Positions 3,945 to 6,303 of a DNA stretch of 6,303 nt are shown piece after piece; the first letter of the stretch is position 1, and each line of letters opens with the position of its first letter. The stretch is from Candidatus Woesearchaeota archaeon (lineage in GTDB: Archaea > Nanobdellota > Nanobdellia > Woesearchaeales > ARS49): contig DAOVMP010000030.1 in assembly GCA_030630695.1 (NCBI GenBank), forward strand, positions 1 to 6,303, in the 5' to 3' direction. The position numbers were made by a program, and so were the translations under genes. The notes beneath the pieces are model-generated. The model did not search any database. It had not been told where the DNA came from and was given only the letters and a program-made list of their open reading frames with translations.

Positions 3945-4283
3945 ATGGAAGTAAATAGAATTGAATTTATAGGATCCTTAGATCAAATTGATGAAATTAA
4001 AAATGCTTTACTTAAACTTCCAGATAATATAATCTATTTTGAAAATCCCACCGGCGGAAAATCTCTAAGTGCAACAAAAGGAGGTTTAGGAATAGAAATT
4101 TATCCAAATGAATTTGAAAAAGTTCAAAACATAAAAGTTCCTAAAGAAGCCCAAAATATTCGGGTATCTCCTAAATGGGTTGCGTTTGAATACCAAAAAA
4201 CTAATTATACAATAAGTTATACTCATAGAATTGATATCCCAACCAAAATTACTCTAGAAAAAAGTTTAAACTCGGACTCTTAA
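3945..4283 (+). CDS. Hypothetical protein (112 aa)
   Basis: The frame is open from 3879, but the first 22 residues look like translated promoter DNA. The ATG at 3945 follows a well-placed TATA box, so I start there. The product begins MEVNRIEFIGSLDQIDEI and continues with a short helix (KNALLKLPDNI) and a Gly-rich segment (PTGGKSLSATKGGLGIEI). Several beta-like stretches follow (IRVSPKWVAFEYQK, YTISYTHRIDIPTKITLEK). It looks like a small soluble alpha/beta domain with no membrane segment or signal peptide. I recognise no family. It is divergent from the synthase-MazG gene and converges with the DNA ligase gene, 7 bases apart. Confidence 0.75.
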   Translation: MEVNRIEFIGSLDQIDEIKNALLKLPDNIIYFENPTGGKSLSATKGGLGIEIYPNEFEKVQNIKVPKEAQNIRVSPKWVAFEYQKTNYTISYTHRIDIPTKITLEKSLNSDS

Positions 4284-4301
4284 ATTAGAATTATTTTTTC
4301 C
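4284..4301 (+). terminator. T-rich terminator for the gene at 3945
   Basis: A TTATTTTTTCC run begins right after the stop codon, within the convergent 3' end of the ligase gene. A T-run without a strong hairpin is the usual archaeal terminator. No obvious stem is visible. Confidence 0.35.
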
Positions 4302-5994
4302 TATAAAACTGAACAACTTCTCTAATACTTGTTGCTTGTCTTGCAGATTTATCTGGTCTGAATCTTAGGAATCTGGGGAATCTTAGTGCTAATCCATTTG
4401 CTGTGTGCAATGGGCTTTTTGTTATTTCTGCACCTAAAACCTCCACAACTATTCTTGGTTTAAACCAAACATCTGGCTTGATTTCTTTTTTAGCATTAAC
4501 ATTAAAAGGTTTTTCTTTGGATTTATACTTATTTAATATTTTAGGCAGTTCTCTTAAATTTTTGTCTGTAAAACCTGTGCCTAATTTTGTAAAAGTATTA
4601 TATTTTTTAGACTTTTTATCATAAACCGCGCATAATACAGAACCATAAGAAAAAGCTCTCTTGCCTTTGCCTCTGTAAGCACCAACAACAACCAAATCAA
4701 AAGTATCAACCATTCCTTTGGCATATTCTTTTTTCCATTTAACCCACAACCAACCTCTTGTACCTGCTTTGTAAACAGAATCTTTAGCCAGAGACTTAAT
4801 CATAATACCTTCACTGCCTTTTTTCAACATTTTTTTGAAAAACTTTTGAATTTTCTTAGGATCTTTAGTAACAATTCTATTTGCGAGCCTTACACAGGAT
4901 GTTTGTCTTTTTACTGTTGACTTTAATGCTTTGTAACGCTCTGGATAGCTTTTTTGCAAATACGATTTGTTGTTTAGATACAATATATCAAATAGAAATA
5001 AACAAACAGGAATTTTCTTGATATACTTCTCAATATCATACTTTCTTCGTCTTTGCATAAGAGTCTGGAAGTGCAGCAACTTTCCTTTTTTATCAACTGC
5101 ACAGCATTCGCCGTCTAAAATCGCAGATTTACATCGAATATTTTGTCGAATACAGTCTACAACGTCAGGATATTGTTGTGATATATCCTCCAGTCTTCTA
5201 CTAAATATTCGAATATTCTTACCTTTAATATGAACCTGCATTCTTTCGCCATCATATTTTTCCTCAACAGACATTTCACCAGGAATTTTATTAAAAATTT
5301 CCTGCATTGATTTAGATCTTTGAGCTAACATTGATTTAATCGGGCGTTTAAATAAAACTCCAACAGAAGTAATACCTTTGATTTTCTTTTTAGCAATTCT
5401 TTCAGCTAAATCACCCAAGTCAGGATTTACCTGATAAGCGTTATCTAATGCTTTTCGAGCTTGTTTAGAACCAGTAAAAGCAATAGATAAAGCATCTAAA
5501 ATAGCACGATCTCCTGCACCTAAACGCATTTTACCGACGACTAAACGAGATATATATTTTGCTTCTTTAGACGAGACTATTTTTAATAAGTTTGTAAGAA
5601 TAATTATTTTAATGTCCTGGCTTTTAGATCCTTTAACCTTTGCGATCCTGTGCAATGATTGAAATACTCTTTTTACAGACAAAGACGCTCTTTTTCTTCC
5701 AACTAATTTTTGAGCTGTTAAACCTGCATCGCCTGTTTTCTTGAATATTTTAATAACTAATGATTTGTCTTTTCCAGAAGCAAGTGCAATAGCCCGAATA
5801 ACCAAACTATTAGACATTCCAGTAATAACTCCTTTGTATTCACTGGAAATTCTTCCAGATAAAAGATAAGTTGCGATTTTCAACTCAGATTTAGGACATT
5901 TTTTGAAAAAATCTGCTAAGATTTGTCTTATTTTATTTCCAGAAGTAATCTTTTCCAACTGTTCAAAAACATCAACGATTTTATTGAAGAGCAT
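4291..5994 (-). CDS. lig: ATP-dependent DNA ligase
   Basis: At 567 residues this is the usual size of an archaeal replicative DNA ligase. It seals nicks in DNA, including those between Okazaki fragments, through enzyme-AMP and DNA-AMP intermediates. The N-terminal helical DNA-binding domain covers about 1-215 (for example KMRLGAGDRAILDAL at 155-169). The nucleotidyltransferase motifs follow in order: I at KYDGER (246-251, adenylated Lys246), SRR at 265-267, DGE at 294-296, IIIa around FLFDILYLN (333-341), IV at EGIMIKS (395-401) and V at WVKWKKEY (417-424). The OB-fold domain ends with the motif VI region, LRFPRFLRFRPDK (537-549). All catalytic motifs look intact. The ATG is preceded by a weak AAAGGA about 8 bases away. 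The upstream gene's stop is 19 bases before the start, so the two are probably co-transcribed. Confidence 0.95.
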   Translation of the reverse strand: MLFNKIVDVFEQLEKITSGNKIRQILADFFKKCPKSELKIATYLLSGRISSEYKGVITGMSNSLVIRAIALASGKDKSLVIKIFKKTGDAGLTAQKLVGRKRASLSVKRVFQSLHRIAKVKGSKSQDIKIIILTNLLKIVSSKEAKYISRLVVGKMRLGAGDRAILDALSIAFTGSKQARKALDNAYQVNPDLGDLAERIAKKKIKGITSVGVLFKRPIKSMLAQRSKSMQEIFNKIPGEMSVEEKYDGERMQVHIKGKNIRIFSRRLEDISQQYPDVVDCIRQNIRCKSAILDGECCAVDKKGKLLHFQTLMQRRRKYDIEKYIKKIPVCLFLFDILYLNNKSYLQKSYPERYKALKSTVKRQTSCVRLANRIVTKDPKKIQKFFKKMLKKGSEGIMIKSLAKDSVYKAGTRGWLWVKWKKEYAKGMVDTFDLVVVGAYRGKGKRAFSYGSVLCAVYDKKSKKYNTFTKLGTGFTDKNLRELPKILNKYKSKEKPFNVNAKKEIKPDVWFKPRIVVEVLGAEITKSPLHTANGLALRFPRFLRFRPDKSARQATSIREVVQFYRKK

Positions 5995-6013
5995 TTTAAT
6001 TTTCCTTTCAAAA

Positions 6014-6303
6014 CTAATATTTTCGTCCTAATAACTTAAATTTTCTCACATGAATTATATTAGGAATAACTTTTTTTAATTTTGTAATCTTAATATCTGC
6101 ATAATTGTACTGCATTTTTACAGAACCAGACAATAAAGAACCTTTTACATAATCTTTGTCTTTTGTCAAATAAGAAAACATATAATGATGCTTATCATAA
6201 GGTTTTTTAGAGACTAAATTGTATTCATGGCCGTCTTTTTCTATCCATAACGGCCATTCTTTAATATTAATCAAGATATTATTTTCGCCTTCAACAATAA
6301 AAT
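6014..6303 (-). CDS. Hypothetical protein, C-terminal part (5' end outside window)
   Basis: The frame stays open to the right edge, giving at least 96 residues. The only start-like codon in view (TTG at 6272-6274) is not needed. The residues before it (FIVEGENNI) continue the same alternating pattern, so the true start probably lies outside the window. The visible part is rich in Tyr, Lys and hydrophobic residues in a beta-like arrangement (EWPLWIEKDGHEYNLVSK, YMFSYLTKDKDYVKG, VKMQYNYADIKITKL). It ends in a basic tail (VRKFKLLGRKY). I recognise no family and see no membrane segment. It lies 19 bases upstream of the ligase gene in the same direction and probably shares its mRNA. Confidence 0.65.
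   Translation of the reverse strand, partial: FIVEGENNILINIKEWPLWIEKDGHEYNLVSKKPYDKHHYMFSYLTKDKDYVKGSLLSGSVKMQYNYADIKITKLKKVIPNIIHVRKFKLLGRKY

Noticed and set aside
6272..6274. TTG as the start codon of the right-edge gene
   Set aside because: The frame is open and protein-like up to the window edge, so the true start is more likely outside.

Overview
The window looks like chromosomal DNA from an AT-rich archaeon, most plausibly a DPANN-type lineage such as Woesearchaeota or Pacearchaeota (inference; no marker here fixes the phylum). The support is an archaeal/eukaryotic-type ribosomal protein L10e, an archaeal-type ATP-dependent DNA ligase, a deoxyhypusine-synthase-family protein, and a tRNA-Leu whose T-loop is interrupted by an intron with a complete bulge-helix-bulge splice motif. 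TATA boxes also lie about 21-30 bases upstream of several start codons, the spacing of leaderless archaeal mRNAs.

Layout, left to right. At 2-220 is the 3' end of a small AbrB-like protein gene. A TATA box (296-303) and an unusually long leader follow; the leader can fold into a compact three-way junction (342-399) just before rpl10e (410-1009). A 55-residue helical protein with a strong Shine-Dalgarno follows (1056-1223). It converges, one base apart, with a minus-strand coiled-coil protein (1225-1812). The divergent intergenic region 1813-1995 carries helically phased TTTTCCG repeats and leads into a small HicA-like protein (1996-2244).

The RNA zone 2245-2465 holds a 41-base fragment of a tRNA-Leu(CAG), a promoter inside a hairpin, and the intact intron-containing tRNA-Leu(TAG) gene (2346-2456). 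Flanking inverted repeats extend its acceptor stem. Converging on the tRNA is a minus-strand gene (2465-3814) that fuses a deoxyhypusine-synthase-like domain to a MazG-like nucleotide pyrophosphohydrolase domain. A divergent unknown gene (3945-4283) then converges with an ATP-dependent DNA ligase (4291-5994, minus). The ligase is preceded in the same direction by an unknown gene that runs off the right edge (6014-6303).

Much of the content is information processing: ribosome, tRNA, probable translation-factor or polyamine modification, nucleotide clean-up and DNA joining. There is no long operon. Most genes seem to have their own TATA box; the exceptions are the ligase and its upstream neighbour, which are probably co-transcribed. 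The most unusual items are the synthase-MazG fusion, the folded rpl10e leader, and the tRNA-Leu cluster with its fragment, T-loop intron and extended helix.
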